Origin: a virus
Reading direction: 5' to 3' (one strand)
DNA length: 41,127 nucleotides
Virus record (IMG/VR): IMGVR_UViG_3300025294_000209
Coordinates: 1-41,127 of that record
Part shown: positions 1-7,231 of the stretch, piece after piece
Numbering within the stretch: the stretch's first letter is position 1
Layout: every line of letters starts with the position of its first letter
The notes under the pieces: model-generated
Database searches by the model: none
Told to the model about the DNA's origin: nothing
The model's input: only the letters and a program-made list of their open reading frames with translations
Made by a program: the position numbers and the translations under genes

Positions 1-366
1 ATGGCAGAATCGCAAAACGAGCTGAAGCTCAGCACCTTCAAGCTGCACGAACAGGCGGTCCGCGCATCCGTCGGCGGGAAGCAGCTGGCATTGGACGCAC
101 TCGAGCTCGGCGGCGAAATCCTCGTCGTCCTGACATGGCTGGGCAACTCCGAGAGAGGCCTGCGCAAGCCGGAATATGTCCTGCCCTTGAGCGCGATCAT
201 GCACCAGAAGCTGAGCAACGATTCGGACGCGAAGTACAAATGGGCCATCGGTGCACCGCTGCCGCAGTCGCTCTTTGACGGCAGCGCGTCGAGGCAATTC
301 AGAAGGCAGTTCGGTGTCAGAAGTGGGCCGGCCCTGACATTGCCGCTGAAGGCGACACACCATTGA
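1..366 (+). CDS. Hypothetical protein at the left edge
   Basis: This 121-codon ORF opens with ATG at the first base of the window, so the true start may lie further upstream. I do not recognise the family. The product is soluble-looking, with no signal peptide or membrane segment, a hydrophobic stretch (ILVVLTWLG) around residue 40 and a basic C-terminal third. It ends at 366 and is followed by about 400 bases without a convincing gene. It is probably chromosomal sequence or an accessory gene outside the phage proper, because the phage early region starts about 4 kb later. The function cannot be stated. Confidence 0.5.
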   Translation: MAESQNELKLSTFKLHEQAVRASVGGKQLALDALELGGEILVVLTWLGNSERGLRKPEYVLPLSAIMHQKLSNDSDAKYKWAIGAPLPQSLFDGSASRQFRRQFGVRSGPALTLPLKATHH

Positions 367-760
367 GGGTGGAGGCCCTTCCCTGCTAGGGGGCGGTCGC
401 TTGCATATTTTGGGATGGTTCTGCCCCTTGCGGAAGCACTCGCTTCCGCTTCGCCTGGCGAAGCTCGCGGCATCGCATCAACAACAAGAATGAAATGAGA
501 AGGCAGCTAGCCGCTGCCGCGCCAATCTATCCCGAAAGCTCCGCTATAGCGGATGCGTTTTCGGGCAAAAACACTGCCCAAGTATTCGGATCAAACATAT
601 TGGAGAATGGTAGCGGAGGCGCGTTTCACGCCATACCCCCAGATTTCATTCGGGCGCTTTGTGGCCTGATATTGTGCCCCACGCCGCAGTCGATATGGGC
701 TGTTGCGTGACGCGCGTTGGCGGCGATGGGCGGAGTTGAATTGCTTCGCCGTCAATCCGA
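367..760. other. Gene-poor stretch with tandem hairpins
   Basis: No convincing gene is seen; a 71-codon ORF at 495-710 has no family resemblance and no clear ribosome site. The stretch contains two adjacent perfect hairpins: arms 431-437/442-448 (CGGAAGC with GCTTCCG) and 449-455/457-463 (CTTCGCC with GGCGAAG). There is also a 14-bp palindrome at 540-553 (TCCGCTATAGCGGA). None is followed by a T run, so they look more like intergenic palindromic elements than simple terminators. Confidence 0.45.
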
Positions 761-1240
761 CTATTTTAAAGTGAGCGCGTATTCGCGATAGGCGTTGAGC
801 TTATCGACAACTGCGGTGTTCGAGCCCGACCAGACGCCTGAAAGCGCGCCATCTGCACCTGCAAGTCGACGTGAAAACGCTGCCCCCTTCGGCTTATTGG
901 CTGCTCCAGGGCTGTAGTTGAAGCCGATAAGCGAACTGCCGCCCGGGCGGATCGGAACAACAAAAAATCCTGACACATCGCGCCAAGCTATTCTTGTCGG
1001 TGAACGAAGAAGCCCACCAGACAGTGTCAGGCCCTCTTGGTCTAATGAGAGCCGTTGGGGTCGTATAAGCAGGACAACGAGAACTATTGAGCAGGCGGCG
1101 AAGAACACCGCACCCCAAATCAAATAATTGCCTTCGCGGTCGGGCACAAACAATCCCACGGCGACAAAGGCCAATGATCCCAGAAGCATGCAGGCAGTCT
1201 TGCCTCGAGAAGCGATAATTTCAGTTTCCATCACGCCCAA
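761..1240 (-). CDS. Small two-helix membrane protein, STM3941-like
   Basis: The 159-residue product has a short N-terminal segment followed by two hydrophobic helices (about residues 16-32 and 40-58). A soluble domain follows that begins with RLSLDQEGLTLSG and a tryptophan-aspartate strand (IAWRDVSGFFVV). This layout, two helices then a small PH-like beta domain, matches the STM3941/YcxB type of bacterial membrane protein. That is family knowledge, not a search result. It is transcribed leftward and stands alone. Its biological role is unknown. The start at 1240 encodes MGVMETEI; an internal Met four codons later is an alternative. It is probably a host or accessory gene rather than a phage structural gene. 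Confidence 0.65.
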   Translation of the reverse strand: MGVMETEIIASRGKTACMLLGSLAFVAVGLFVPDREGNYLIWGAVFFAACSIVLVVLLIRPQRLSLDQEGLTLSGGLLRSPTRIAWRDVSGFFVVPIRPGGSSLIGFNYSPGAANKPKGAAFSRRLAGADGALSGVWSGSNTAVVDKLNAYREYALTLK

Positions 1241-1905
1241 CCTATATGCGCGATTTCAGTCAACCTTCCGGCAAGCGCACAAGAACACTGTCGCAGGAAT
1301 TCAACGTTCTGTCGCTCGCTTCCTCTTCCGGAAAATCGCGGCGAGCTAGACATGGCTAAAAGCCATGTTGCACTTCATGTCGCGTGGAGCCGCCGAGCCC
1401 AGTTGGAAAAACCCGGAATTGCAGCGAACTGCGTTGCAACACGACTGTTGTCCGCCAAGCTTATCCGGAATTATCCGGAGAGATCGGGGGAGACCCACAA
1501 ACCGGCGGGGAATGGTTGAAAATCAACGAGTTGCCCGTGGGGAAGAGTGGTTTGTCGCGGGAAGCGGCTTGGACAGCCTAGTGTGATAAAAACCGTAAAA
1601 TCGGGCGATCCTGCAGGGCTGAATTCAAAAATCCCGCGCTGCCTTTGAGAAGTCTATGAAAGCGCAGAAAACCGGCTTTGAGACCGCTTTCCCGTCGGAG
1701 CACTGGTCGCTTTTTGCCCGCTGAAGTCGGCCGGCATTCCAATTTGAACATGCAAGCGACTTGCATGTTGGTCCGTCGGGTTCCGCAACCCCGGAATTCC
1801 AAGGCTATCGGCGTAAAACGAGATGTTTGCAAACATGCAAGCGATGAGCGCTGTTTCCATTGTCGCTTGCATGTTTCGCGTTGCCTGACGGCGCACGTTT
1901 GTTTC
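1241..1905. other. Long intergenic region with palindromes
   Basis: I see no convincing gene in this 665-base stretch; short ORFs on both strands lack family resemblance. A tight direct repeat of TTATCCGGA lies at 1461-1469 and 1471-1479. The right half holds the palindrome cluster annotated separately (1747-1876). The stretch lies between the 3' ends of two leftward genes and the next gene start, so it could hold a promoter for the gene ending at 761 and a terminator for the gene ending at 1906. Confidence 0.4.
1747..1876. repeat. Cluster of palindromes built on ACATGCAAG
   Basis: Three dyads share one core. The first is AACATGCAAG / CTTGCATGTT (1747-1756 and 1760-1769) with a 3-base centre. 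The second is a 14-bp perfect palindrome, ATGTTTGCAAACAT (1823-1836). The third is a 14-bp perfect inverted repeat, AAACATGCAAGCGA (1831-1844) with its reverse complement at 1863-1876. The core occurs four times, twice on each strand. It sits just downstream of the DUF4062 gene. It could be a bidirectional terminator, a family of intergenic palindromes, or binding sites for a dimeric protein. Confidence 0.6.
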
Positions 1906-2982
1906 TTAGAATGGAATGTCGTCGTCTGGGTTTTGAGGAGCCGGAACCACGATAATTTCGCCTTCGCTCAACACCAGCCCTGACGACGGGCCGCCGCTGA
2001 TCCGATGACGTCGAGCGATCTTTTGCGCAGCCTCAGTGAAAGGAGGCGTCCCGTCGGTCGTCATCAAGCCAACCTCCGCGTAGTAGCTCACCAGGCGATC
2101 AAACGTCCCGCTGTGGATCCTAAACATTTCGGACGTGTTGCCTCGCGAGACCTCTCCGGCGAGAGCAGATCCTATAGCGACGCACGATCGAGCTACGTCG
2201 ATATGACACTCCCCCGTGTAGTTGTCCGCCTCCCATTCGAGGCTGCTGTAAAACGTGGGAAAAATCGAGATCCAGGTACCCCGAATGGTAAATTTCGCAC
2301 CACTTCGGTTCTTTGCACTCGCAAAAATTCGGACGCTTAAGGGATCGGTCGGATTAGGAATGTTTGGGAGTGGTATATCGATATGCAAATTACTTAGAGC
2401 CTGCCTGTATTTATCGTTTTCCTTTCGGATAGCGTTTAGTTCCTCCAGCGTTTGCAAATTCGTTACCGCGTCGCCGCGTATCCAACCCGGTCGCGGCTTT
2501 GTAGCTTTGGCGTGGTCGAGGGCTTCCCGAACGGCCAGCTTAAGTCCGTCTAGGGTTATCCAAGTTTTCCTCAACCTGCCCTTTTCGGCCTCCGCAATAA
2601 AATCGCTTAGCCGCCTGCGACCGTCGTCCGTCATTTCCGTTCGGTCCGCAGAAATCGAACCTCTATCACCATGCAGCATCACCAAAACTGGGACGCCTTT
2701 CGAAACCGCATACTGAAACTCTTTGTGGGTGTAGCTGAGACCGTCTTCCGCGACAGTTCCGTACCGTCCAGCAACAATGAGAACATAGTAGTCACACTGA
2801 TCGATGAGCGACTTAATGAACTCAAATTGATCATCGTCGACTGCGGGGAACGACTCCATCTGCACCGGAAAATCGCCGGTACTTATTACTACGTCTTGAA
2901 CGGCCCGCCGCTCATCCTGGAGGTCCATAAACGTCGAGCTTATGAAGACTTGATATCGTTTTTCCTGCACGCCGAATCTCAC
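1906..2982 (-). CDS. DUF4062 domain protein
   Basis: This 358-residue product begins with the hallmark of DUF4062: a strand and loop reading YQVFISSTFMDLQDER, then a conserved region with CDYYVLIVAGRYG and YTHKEFQYAV, covering about residues 8-110. DUF4062 is a TIR-like alpha/beta domain often fused to STAND-type or other effector modules in predicted immune and signalling proteins (family knowledge). A short coiled segment follows (about 185-200). The last 150 residues form an unrecognised domain ending in an acidic tail (NPDDDIPF). The GTG start at 2982 has AAGG five bases upstream. The gene lies 87 bp downstream of a HEPN-motif gene in the same direction, suggesting one operon and a sensor/effector pair. 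Base composition looks less GC-rich than the phage genes. Confidence 0.7.
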   Translation of the reverse strand: MRFGVQEKRYQVFISSTFMDLQDERRAVQDVVISTGDFPVQMESFPAVDDDQFEFIKSLIDQCDYYVLIVAGRYGTVAEDGLSYTHKEFQYAVSKGVPVLVMLHGDRGSISADRTEMTDDGRRRLSDFIAEAEKGRLRKTWITLDGLKLAVREALDHAKATKPRPGWIRGDAVTNLQTLEELNAIRKENDKYRQALSNLHIDIPLPNIPNPTDPLSVRIFASAKNRSGAKFTIRGTWISIFPTFYSSLEWEADNYTGECHIDVARSCVAIGSALAGEVSRGNTSEMFRIHSGTFDRLVSYYAEVGLMTTDGTPPFTEAAQKIARRHRISGGPSSGLVLSEGEIIVVPAPQNPDDDIPF

Positions 2983-3069
2983 GACAACCTTGATGACATC
3001 CCATTCTCGCCGCTCTCGCAGGGCGTGACAAGTTGGTGGATATTCGCTCGACGGTGGAAAGTCGGCCGT

Positions 3070-4251
3070 TCACCAGCTCACATCGAGTTCGTCGTCATAG
3101 CGCATGCCGGGCATTACTCCACGAATGTTATGATTGGGAAGGATCCTGGTGACACGCTTCTTATGAACTTCGTAGCCTGGGAATGGGTCAGTGATTACCT
3201 GGTCAAAGAAGATGCGATGGCGATCAGTCAAGTGGTCGGTTATCTCAACTAAGAAGAGGTGGACAGCCTCATAGTCTGCCACGACAACCTGGGGCGTATG
3301 GATCGTTTCAAGGTGCTCATAGAGCCTGCCGATATTGTCTCCTCCGTCGACAAACAGTGGCCTAGTACCTTCAAAATAGACGGTCTCGATTTGCTCTCTA
3401 ACTGGGTCCATGTTGCCGTGAATGGCGAAATTGCGTTTGTCCATCACCCGCTTGAAGTCGCCATAGATCGCGCTTTTCAGATCGATTGGCCGAGAGAAGC
3501 CATCGCAATGCTCACTGAGGGCAGCCAGTCGCTCGGGAAGCTTCAATCGAATGAATGCGCCATAGAGTTCGGGATCGTTACGAACCTTATCCTTGCAAAA
3601 GACGAGGATAACCATGTTGATAAAGGCCTCGGCCATTATGGGCGTCAGGAGCCTCAGCTTCAGACAGTTTCCGTAAAGATCGTTGACGCGCTTGCTTCGC
3701 CGTCTCTCCTGCGCCTCCCATCGCTTAACTGCACGTTTCGAAGCGAGGTCAGGCATCTTCGCCATCCCCTCAGAAGGTGCATCGGTGATCGCTTCGTGCA
3801 TCTCCGCACAGAGGTCAGCGAGCGTCACGAACTTGTTTTGGAAAACCACGAACTTTTCAAATGAGCGAGTCATCTCCGACTTGGCCTGCCCCATGCGGCC
3901 AAAGTCCCGCTTCAGGCCCAAGATCAGATTTTTCCAGTCTTGGTCGCTCATCGCCTCAGCTATCATGAAATGAGTATCTCGGGATGTTCCTTGTATGTAG
4001 ACATTGACATCCTCCGCCCTCAAGACGAAGTCCCAATGAATCCAGTTGTCGCTATCATCCCGGCGCAACAAGTTCTGAAATCCGTTCGGCGTCCCGAAGC
4101 GTGCACGAAGGTATGCGTAGACGTCGACCGGCCGAAGATGCGTTCTGACGATCAGAATGTTGCCTCGGACCGCTGATTTCTGTTCGTAGAATTCGGTCGC
4201 TTCCCTCGGAGTTGCCTTTCTCCACGACGCTACGTCCACTGCCTTTGCCAT
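3070..4251 (-). CDS. HEPN-motif protein, partner of the DUF4062 gene
   Basis: The 393-residue product has no overall family I can name. It has a mostly helical C-terminal half that contains DKRNFAIHGN, an R-x4-H motif (R273 and H278 in this numbering) of the kind that forms the RNase active site in HEPN domains. The preceding helices (MAEAFINMVILVFCK and KSAIYGDFKRVM) fit the HEPN four-helix layout. HEPN proteins are frequent toxins and phage-defence RNases (known); a role here is inference. I chose ATG 4251, with GGAAC upstream; an in-frame GTG at 4314 would add 21 residues. The gene precedes the DUF4062 gene in the same direction. It is separated from the phage repressor by about 280 bases that may contain the left prophage end. 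Confidence 0.6.
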   Translation of the reverse strand: MAKAVDVASWRKATPREATEFYEQKSAVRGNILIVRTHLRPVDVYAYLRARFGTPNGFQNLLRRDDSDNWIHWDFVLRAEDVNVYIQGTSRDTHFMIAEAMSDQDWKNLILGLKRDFGRMGQAKSEMTRSFEKFVVFQNKFVTLADLCAEMHEAITDAPSEGMAKMPDLASKRAVKRWEAQERRRSKRVNDLYGNCLKLRLLTPIMAEAFINMVILVFCKDKVRNDPELYGAFIRLKLPERLAALSEHCDGFSRPIDLKSAIYGDFKRVMDKRNFAIHGNMDPVREQIETVYFEGTRPLFVDGGDNIGRLYEHLETIHTPQVVVADYEAVHLFLVEITDHLTDRHRIFFDQVITDPFPGYEVHKKRVTRILPNHNIRGVMPGMRYDDELDVSW

Positions 4252-4535
4252 CGCGCCCCGTTCCAAACCGTGCAAGTCCGCCACCTCTATAAGTGGCAGG
4301 ATCCCCTCTTGCACGCAAACATCGAGATCCCTAGCTTATCTATGCAATTCTAGGGTGCCGAGGGTAATTATGCGAATTTGAGACTACGGGCGCTGTTCCC
4401 CGCGCCCGTCCACCGCGCCGCCTCTCGGTGCGTCGACTGGTTCAAACACAAAACCGAACTTTTCGAACATCCTGGCAAAACCGGGCGCGATCCCATGTGC
4501 TTGCTTTTCTGGCTGATCCAAGCGTGGCTTGACGA
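4252..4535. other. Junction between HEPN gene and phage repressor
   Basis: There is no gene on either strand here. The stretch must hold the promoter of the leftward HEPN gene and, if that gene is host-derived, the left end of the prophage with its transposase-binding sites. I found no element that matches a right-end candidate together with a 5-bp direct duplication. A short hairpin-like GC-rich run, GGGCGCTGTTCCCCGCGCCC, occurs at 4388-4407 and may terminate repressor transcription. Confidence 0.4.
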
Positions 4536-5000
4536 TCATGAGGCCGAGCGTTTCCCTGACCCTGGTGTTGCCTGAGCCTCAGAAAGATCTTTCGCAACCT
4601 CTTTGCGCAATAGCCGGAGCCTGAGATCGACCTCTTCTCGGTCATCCGGATCGACAAGTTGCGACGTTAGCTTTGCTAGGTAATGAGCGACCGTCTGCTC
4701 TGCTGAAGGTTCAGGCAATGAAACGCCCGTCTCTCGGTGCAACTCGCGCACCAAGGCCTCAACGAGTTCGCGAAGGTCAGACTTTGCCGCTTCAGTCCCA
4801 AAAAGCAGCCAGTGGGGGCTGACATCGAGAAGATCGCAAATTTTTGCGACCTCATGCAACCCAAATGATCGAACTCCCTTTTTGTAGGCAGTCCACGTGT
4901 TGGGCGCGATACCAAACGCAGCAGCTAGCGCGCCCTCATTTCCCCAGCGGTTCTTGCTCAGGATGCGCTCGATGATCGCGTCGTAAGAAAATTCTGCCAC
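4536..5000 (-). CDS. CI-type phage repressor
   Basis: The 154-residue product starts with a helix-turn-helix of the Bac phage CI repressor type: IIERILSKNRWGNEGALAAA, then FGIAPNTWTAYKKGV and LHEVAKICDLLDVSPHWLLFG (about residues 8-68). The rest is helical and probably mediates oligomerisation; there is no LexA-like peptidase domain. It reads leftward, divergent from the early operon, exactly where transposable phages keep their lysogeny repressor. The start is GTG at 5000 (residues M-A-E-F-S-Y). An 18-bp operator lies 11-28 bases upstream and a second one 30 bp further, so the gene is likely autoregulated. A third operator-like copy lies inside the gene at 4833-4850. Confidence 0.85.
   Translation of the reverse strand: MAEFSYDAIIERILSKNRWGNEGALAAAFGIAPNTWTAYKKGVRSFGLHEVAKICDLLDVSPHWLLFGTEAAKSDLRELVEALVRELHRETGVSLPEPSAEQTVAHYLAKLTSQLVDPDDREEVDLRLRLLRKEVAKDLSEAQATPGSGKRSAS
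4833..4850. promoter_or_regulatory. Third operator-like site, inside the repressor gene
   Basis: ATCGCAA-ATTT-TTGCGAC matches the two intergenic operators in 13 of 14 arm positions and has the same 4-base A/T spacer. It lies within the codons for EVAKICDLL of the repressor, 178 bp from the nearer intergenic site. It could act as an auxiliary site for looping or negative autoregulation. Weaker half-sites occur at 4591-4608. Confidence 0.6.
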
Positions 5001-5010
5001 TTACTTCGCT

Positions 5011-5028
5011 ATCGCAATATTTTGCGAT
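5011..5028. promoter_or_regulatory. Repressor operator 1
   Basis: The 18-bp dyad ATCGCAA-TATT-TTGCGAT has perfect 7-bp arms. It sits 11 bases upstream of the repressor GTG, overlapping the place expected for its promoter. It is exactly 30 bp, about three helical turns, from the second copy. It is the best candidate binding site for the CI-like repressor, the Ner-like protein, or both. Confidence 0.8.
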
Positions 5029-5040
5029 GCCCAGTTGAAC

Positions 5041-5058
5041 ATCGCAATAATTTGCGAT
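5041..5058. promoter_or_regulatory. Repressor operator 2
   Basis: The 18-bp dyad ATCGCAA-TAAT-TTGCGAT is identical in both arms to operator 1. It lies 83 bases upstream of the Ner-like start. Occupation of this site would block the rightward early promoter. No sharp sigma70 -35/-10 pair stands out next to it. Confidence 0.8.
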
Positions 5059-5093
5059 AACCCTTTCCATGAACACGGAACAAATCACCAATG

Positions 5094-5123
5094 AAAAGGG
5101 AGACCGGCCAGGGCCTCCCTCTT
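5094..5123 (+). promoter_or_regulatory. Hairpin in the early leader
   Basis: AAAAGGGAG (5094-5102) pairs with CTCCCTCTT (5115-5123) at eight of nine positions around a 12-base loop, just upstream of the Ner-like ribosome site (GAGG, 5130-5133). It would form in the 5' leader of the early transcript and might act as an attenuator or stabilise the RNA. The right arm is not followed by a T run. Confidence 0.4.
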
Positions 5124-5140
5124 CACAACGAGGATTGACT

Positions 5141-5473
5141 ATGCACCGCCCCCAAAGGACGGACAAGCCACGCGACCGCGCTGCCAACAAGCTGGAGGAG
5201 CTTGCCTCTGTTAAGAGCATGCTCCTCCTTGCTGGCCTCACAACCTACGACATCGATCGTCGCTACTACCTGTCACGTGGGACCGCCGGAACGACGCTTC
5301 GCGAACCCAACATGGCAGGGGAACAGGCAATCGCTGCTGCTCTCGGTACAAAGGCGCACTTGTTGTGGCCGAGCCGTTACCAGCCCTCCGGTCAGCGGCG
5401 ATCCCCTCAGCCGCGTGAGAACTATGAGCGCCCACCCACCATGCGGCAACGCCAAAAAAAGGCGGGCGCATAG
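5141..5473 (+). CDS. ner: Ner-like early regulator
   Basis: The 110-residue product has the Ner/Nlp-type helix-turn-helix: MLLLAGLTTYDIDRRYYLSR, TTLREPN, then QAIAAALGTKAHLLWPSRYQ. The last block closely resembles the LETKPEVIWPSRY signature of phage Mu Ner. In Mu, Ner damps both the repressor and early promoters after induction (known). The gene is first in the rightward early operon, divergent from the repressor. I chose ATG 5141 because GAGG lies nine bases upstream. An in-frame ATG at 5069 would add 24 residues and overlap the leader hairpin. The 30-residue tail is basic and longer than in Mu Ner. Confidence 0.8.
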   Translation: MHRPQRTDKPRDRAANKLEELASVKSMLLLAGLTTYDIDRRYYLSRGTAGTTLREPNMAGEQAIAAALGTKAHLLWPSRYQPSGQRRSPQPRENYERPPTMRQRQKKAGA

Positions 5474-5475
5474 AC

Positions 5476-5601
5476 ATGGAAAACCCCTTCATCCCGTCCC
5501 GGTCCCGCTTGTGTAATGCGGCCCAAACAGCGCTTTTGTTTAGCGTAGCGCTGTGCGGCCTCCTCGCCGCAGCCATCGCCGTAGGGAAGCAGCTATGCTG
5601 A
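5476..5601 (+). CDS. Small single-helix membrane peptide
   Basis: This 41-codon ORF starts two bases after the Ner stop, and its stop codon overlaps the next ATG (ATGCTGA at 5595-5601). The tight coupling supports translation. The product has a short polar N-terminus and one strongly hydrophobic segment of about 18-20 residues (TALLFSVALCGLLAAAIAVG), so it would sit in the inner membrane. A purine/G-rich stretch upstream is only a fair ribosome site. The function is unknown. The location in a phage early operon would suit a host-takeover or exclusion peptide, which is inference. Confidence 0.5.
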   Translation: MENPFIPSRSRLCNAAQTALLFSVALCGLLAAAIAVGKQLC

Positions 5602-5948
5602 ACCCTTACGACGAACATCAGCGCCTGGAAGTGATGCTGGCGTGCTGCGTCAAGGCAGTGCAGTCGCACTTCTCGCACATCGCCGTGCGCGACATCATCT
5701 GGCCGCCGCGTGACCTCTTCGACGCGGCGCTCGCACGCCAGGTGGCAATCTACATCTTGCATATCGAGTTCGAAGTGCCGCGCCGTCGCATCGTCAAGAT
5801 GCAGGCGCGGCAACGCACGTCCATTTCCTTCGCCATTCGCAAGATCGACGAGCGGCTCGGCTGCCCGGTCTTCGCCAAGGCGTACACCCGCATGGCGGCC
5901 AGGGCGAAGGACATCTTCATGCAACAGTTGAGAAAGGCGGCAGCGTAA
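5595..5948 (+). CDS. DnaA domain IV-like protein
   Basis: The 117-residue product resembles the DNA-binding C-terminal domain of the replication initiator DnaA. It has IAVRDIIWPPRDLFDAALAR, then RQVAIYILHIEFEVPRRRI followed by a helix and TSISFAIRKIDERL. This corresponds to the DnaA order of a helix with RQ-A-YL, the helix-turn-helix, and the H-T-T-V-x-A-x-R-K-I signature; here the HTT is replaced by TSI. It has no AAA+ domain, so it cannot be an initiator alone. The start ATG at 5595 overlaps the previous stop. It probably binds DNA as a regulator or competes at DnaA boxes. The gene following it is coupled by adjacent stop and start codons. Confidence 0.65.
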   Translation: MLNPYDEHQRLEVMLACCVKAVQSHFSHIAVRDIIWPPRDLFDAALARQVAIYILHIEFEVPRRRIVKMQARQRTSISFAIRKIDERLGCPVFAKAYTRMAARAKDIFMQQLRKAAA

Positions 5949-6776
5949 ATGGCCGAGTTCATCCGCGCGAAGATTTCAGACATCCATATCGGCGAACGCG
6001 CACGCCCAATCGACGAGGACCATGCCCAGGCCATCGGCGCCTCGATGGCCGAGCGCGGTCAGATCAGTCCGATTATGGTTCGCCGCACACCGGCGGCGAA
6101 CAAGGGAAAGACCCCCCTGACGTTGGTCGCAGGCGGGCACCGCACTCGCGGCGCCGTGATTATTGGTTGGGATGAATTGGACGCGATTGTCGTCTCGGCG
6201 GATGCAGTCGAAGCTCAGCTCCTGGAACTCAGCGAGAACCTTTATCGCAACGAGCTGTCTGCACTCGACCGCGCGATATTCGTGATGAAGTACCGCGAGC
6301 TTTGGGAAGAAAAGCACGGCAAAATCGACCGGACCAAAAACCTGAAGCAATCGAAGGGCACCGAGTGCCCTTCGATCTTCGCACCCGGCCGCGAGCTTTC
6401 AAAGCAGGTGCAGGAACGCCTCGGCTTTGGGGAGACAACCTACAAGAAGGTCACCCGTATCGGGCTTAACCTGCATCCAGATCTGCGCGCCCTTTTGCGA
6501 GGAACTGGGGGGGAGGACGATCAGTCCCTTCTGCTCAAACTCGCCAAGATGGGACCGTTAGAGCAAGCGCGCATTGCGAGCGTTCTGCGGGAAGACCGTG
6601 ATGTCAAAAAAGTAGTGTCTTCGCTGAAGGGTGAGCCGATCAAGGCTGACCCCCAAGAGGCCGCGTTTGGCAAACTTGTCGCCGCCTGGAAGACCGCCAA
6701 TGAAGACACCCGGCGCCGGTTCCTCGCACATGTCGGCGACAGCCAGGACTTCTCCTTCCTGGAGGCCGCGGAATGA
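5949..6776 (+). CDS. ParB/RepB/Spo0J-type nuclease-domain protein
   Basis: The 275-residue product has the ParB N-terminal domain in residues 5-120. It shows an RPIDEDHAQAIGASMAERG helix followed by SPIMVR, the LVAGGHRTRGAVIIGW box equivalent to the ParB GERR motif (here GGHRTRG), and LSENLYRNELSALDRA. ParB domains bind CTP and DNA and often act in partition or as regulators (known). There is no ParA partner nearby, so this is more likely a transcriptional or transposition co-factor. The C-terminal half is a helical region rich in charged residues. It begins directly after the DnaA-like gene and its stop overlaps the next ATG. Confidence 0.8.
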   Translation: MAEFIRAKISDIHIGERARPIDEDHAQAIGASMAERGQISPIMVRRTPAANKGKTPLTLVAGGHRTRGAVIIGWDELDAIVVSADAVEAQLLELSENLYRNELSALDRAIFVMKYRELWEEKHGKIDRTKNLKQSKGTECPSIFAPGRELSKQVQERLGFGETTYKKVTRIGLNLHPDLRALLRGTGGEDDQSLLLKLAKMGPLEQARIASVLREDRDVKKVVSSLKGEPIKADPQEAAFGKLVAAWKTANEDTRRRFLAHVGDSQDFSFLEAAE

Positions 6777-7231
6777 AGCGCGACCCCGCCCAGTTCGATC
6801 TGTTCCTTGAGCCCCTATTCCCGGTTCGCGTGCCCGTCGCGCGGATCGACATCGACCGCTACCGATCGAAGATGAAGCGCGCGATGGCCCGCGCCATCCG
6901 CGAATGCCCGTACGACCGGCCAACCATCGCCGCCCGCATGGCGCAGTATCTCGGCCTGCCGTCGATCAGCAAAGCAATGCTCGATGCTTACACGGCCGAG
7001 AGCAAGGACGGGCACGACATCACCCTGCCGCGCTTCGCCGCCTTCGTGCATGCGACCGGCGCCATGTGGCTTTGGGATGAAGCTGTGTCCGAGCAGGGCG
7101 CCACCCTCCTCGTCGGTGACGAAGCCCGCCTCGCCGAAATCGCCCGCCTTCAGCAAGAGCAAGAGAGCATCCGCCAGGAGCTGCGGTCTCTCAAATCTCG
7201 CCCCGTCACGATCAGGAGGACACGCACATGA
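6773..7231 (+). CDS. HTH-type early phage protein
   Basis: The 152-residue product carries a helix-turn-helix-like core: RPTIAARMAQYLG, SISKAMLDAYTAESKDGH and ITLPRFAAFVHATGA (residues 46-98). A predicted coiled tail follows (LAEIARLQQEQESIRQELRSL). Proteins of this look commonly sit directly upstream of the transposase in Mu-like phages of proteobacteria. Their role is not well defined and may be regulation of the transposition operon. The ATG overlaps the preceding stop (ATGA at 6773-6776). The gene overlaps the transposase start by four bases, so all are probably translationally coupled. Confidence 0.6.
   Translation: MKRDPAQFDLFLEPLFPVRVPVARIDIDRYRSKMKRAMARAIRECPYDRPTIAARMAQYLGLPSISKAMLDAYTAESKDGHDITLPRFAAFVHATGAMWLWDEAVSEQGATLLVGDEARLAEIARLQQEQESIRQELRSLKSRPVTIRRTRT

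Noticed and set aside
495-710. A 71-codon ORF in the left gap
   Set aside because: No family resemblance, no good ribosome site, and atypical composition.
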